Shown piece by piece: positions 62,883-64,000 of a DNA stretch of 64,000 bases; the stretch's first letter is position 1, and the number at the start of each line of letters is the position of its first letter. The notes under the pieces were generated by a model. It had not been told where the DNA came from. It saw only the letters and a program-made list of their open reading frames with translations, and did no database searches. This DNA is from Lysobacterales bacterium (lineage in GTDB: Bacteria; Pseudomonadota; Gammaproteobacteria; Xanthomonadales; SZUA-38), in the NCBI GenBank assembly GCA_030065125.1, contig JASJDM010000001.1, positions 124,001 through 188,000 on the forward strand. The letters run 5' to 3'. A program made the translations under genes and the position numbers.

Positions 62883-64000
62883 TCAATTGCCGGACTCGAC
62901 CATCTCAGCGGTCTCGAAGCCGTCACGGAAGATCGGAAACGCGTCCAGCAGAATCAGACCGTCCAGAAACAACTCCAGGTTGGGATCGGCACCCAGATCC
63001 TGCAGGCTGAATTCGCACTCAACCGAGGAGGCATTGCCTGGCGACTGCATCAGCGCCTCGAACTTCAACCAGACGCCGACGGGGTCACCCAGGGGTATGA
63101 CCTGGTCGATCGACCCCAGCCCACTACCGGCGCAGTTCGGGCCATTGAAGAAACTGCAGCTTCGGGTCAGGGTCCCGGGCACCTGGGGGGCAGCGTCATA
63201 GCGGTAGCGGCCGAACAGCCGGTAACGGGCGTCACCCCGGACGGGCACACACTGGGCAATGGCACTCTGGCCGCTCACCGTGTGGGAGATTCTGAGGGAC
63301 GCCGACACGGGCGAACCATCGGAATCGTCCACCCCGGCCTGCCCCGGCAGGATGCCATTGGGTGGTGTGGCAACCGTAGTCCACGGATCCAGCGTAACCG
63401 GGCAGTCGTCAAAATGACCGTTTTCAAAAAGGTTGAACGGGTCTGCCCGGAAAAACGGAACCAGGAAACTGCCGCCGGGCTGCATATCGTTGTCACCGTC
63501 CAGGGCGTTGCCGGCGTCATCCACGATACTGTCGCAGGCCACCACCCGGTGCAGCCCCGGATTCAGCGGCCGGAAGCTGAGGGTTGCCTGTACGGAATCC
63601 GTGCCAACGGCCAGCACCGAGTCAATGTTCACCGGCTGGTCGTCTCCCAGCACGGCACAGCTGTCGGTGGAGAAATCCCCGTCGGGGCCTGCCGCAATGA
63701 TCCGGTAATTGGCCGGATCGTCGGCGTTGGCCACCAGTCCGTCATCCACGATGCTGATGGTGACCTCGGTCAACTCCTGCCGCAGGTTGTCGCAGGTGTT
63801 GAGCGGGCCGCCGGGAATGGCGATGCCGGTAACCCTCGGCGGGACACCGTTGACCGTGAGTGTGGCCGAAGCTGAACCGCTGTTACCGGAATCGGAGGTC
63901 AGATCACCGCTGACGTTGACCAGTGAACCGGCCGTATCCGCGACCACGTCAACGGCAACTGTACAGGATGCGCTGTCCGCCACGCTGCCGCCGCTGAGGG
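62883..64000 (-). CDS. Secreted repeat-domain protein, C-terminal part
   Basis: The frame stays open to the window edge, so the 5' part is missing; about 372 residues are seen. The first part resembles the repeated DUF11-like modules of large secreted proteins (CTVAVDVVADTAGSLVNVSGDLTSD...SASATLTV). Later sections are beta-rich with paired cysteines (ACDSIVDDAGNALDGDND; CEFSLQDLG). It ends PIFRDGFETAEMVESGN, sharing the FRD(G/S)FE motif with the 1,599-residue protein at 10420. Probably cell-surface or extracellular; function unknown. Confidence 0.72.
   Translation of the reverse strand, partial: LSGGSVADSASCTVAVDVVADTAGSLVNVSGDLTSDSGNSGSASATLTVNGVPPRVTGIAIPGGPLNTCDNLRQELTEVTISIVDDGLVANADDPANYRIIAAGPDGDFSTDSCAVLGDDQPVNIDSVLAVGTDSVQATLSFRPLNPGLHRVVACDSIVDDAGNALDGDNDMQPGGSFLVPFFRADPFNLFENGHFDDCPVTLDPWTTVATPPNGILPGQAGVDDSDGSPVSASLRISHTVSGQSAIAQCVPVRGDARYRLFGRYRYDAAPQVPGTLTRSCSFFNGPNCAGSGLGSIDQVIPLGDPVGVWLKFEALMQSPGNASSVECEFSLQDLGADPNLELFLDGLILLDAFPIFRDGFETAEMVESGN

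Noticed and set aside
1..64000. tRNA, rRNA or riboswitch genes
   Set aside because: No cloverleaf, rRNA segment or known aptamer core was recognised by reading; a covariance-model search would be needed to exclude small RNAs.

Overview
The window is GC-rich, densely coded bacterial DNA that reads as a free-living, probably marine gammaproteobacterium. Several features point to the Lysobacterales/Wenzhouxiangella-like part of that class, which is inference: a TonB-dependent receptor of the large carbohydrate type with a neighbouring flavin halogenase, membrane Ser/Thr kinases with TPR tails beside an ECF sigma factor, and secreted proteins ending in an FRD(G/S)FE motif. No rRNA, tRNA, CRISPR array, phage or insertion sequence was recognised.

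Left part (1-32,200), mixed chromosomal genes: the end of a DUF1080 gene joined by overlaps to a GMC oxidoreductase and its Tat-exported small subunit (a likely glucoside 3-dehydrogenase set); a membrane protein; pirin and a divergent LysR regulator; a 991-residue membrane/spermidine-synthase-like fusion; an exported SDR; a 1,599-residue secreted protein; an ECF sigma factor overlapping a Ser/Thr kinase-TPR gene; a second kinase of the same family facing it; a Tat-exported PLP enzyme; a MASE1-PAS-GGDEF diguanylate cyclase; a SEC-C/TPR/OGT-like glycosyltransferase; LdhA-type D-lactate dehydrogenase; a VOC-cupin protein; a tandem HxlR regulator; a lipocalin-like protein and an SCP2-type thiolase.

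Right part (32,427-62,745), a beta-1,3-glucan (laminarin-type) utilisation locus: a LacI regulator, a 1,463-residue modular GH16, a lipoprotein GH16, a TonB-dependent receptor, a GH-A glycosidase, a GH3 beta-glucosidase, a GPH-type sugar symporter, a GH149/GH94-like phosphorylase and two GH17 enzymes without signal peptides. Six copies of a 14-bp operator TGACA-RCGY-TGTCA lie before lacI, gh16, the receptor, the gh3/symporter divergence, the phosphorylase and the second gh17, and nowhere else that I found. At four promoters the operator directly follows a recognisable -10 box. The predicted flow is: outer-membrane or extracellular GH16 cuts glucan, the receptor imports oligomers, GH3/GH-A trim them in the periplasm, the symporter imports them, and cytoplasmic GH17 plus phosphorylase finish the job. 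A flavin halogenase, a DUF6445-like Fe/2OG oxygenase and a JmjC-like cupin sit around the receptor with no assigned substrate. Unrelated genes (LysR, quinone reductase, GNAT, Nudix, P-loop kinase) are interspersed.

The most unusual sequence is a pair of hairpin arrays (60,037-60,259 and 61,595-61,795) flanking a TetR/CPBP-protease pair. Each is built from 8-nt linkers (TGGGGAAC type) alternating with different, mostly 15-nt, self-complementary units in two converging arms. The two copies differ mainly in hairpin loops and in the orientation of their core, and each supplies the same last residues and stop codon to an unrelated protein. The window ends inside a secreted protein gene.
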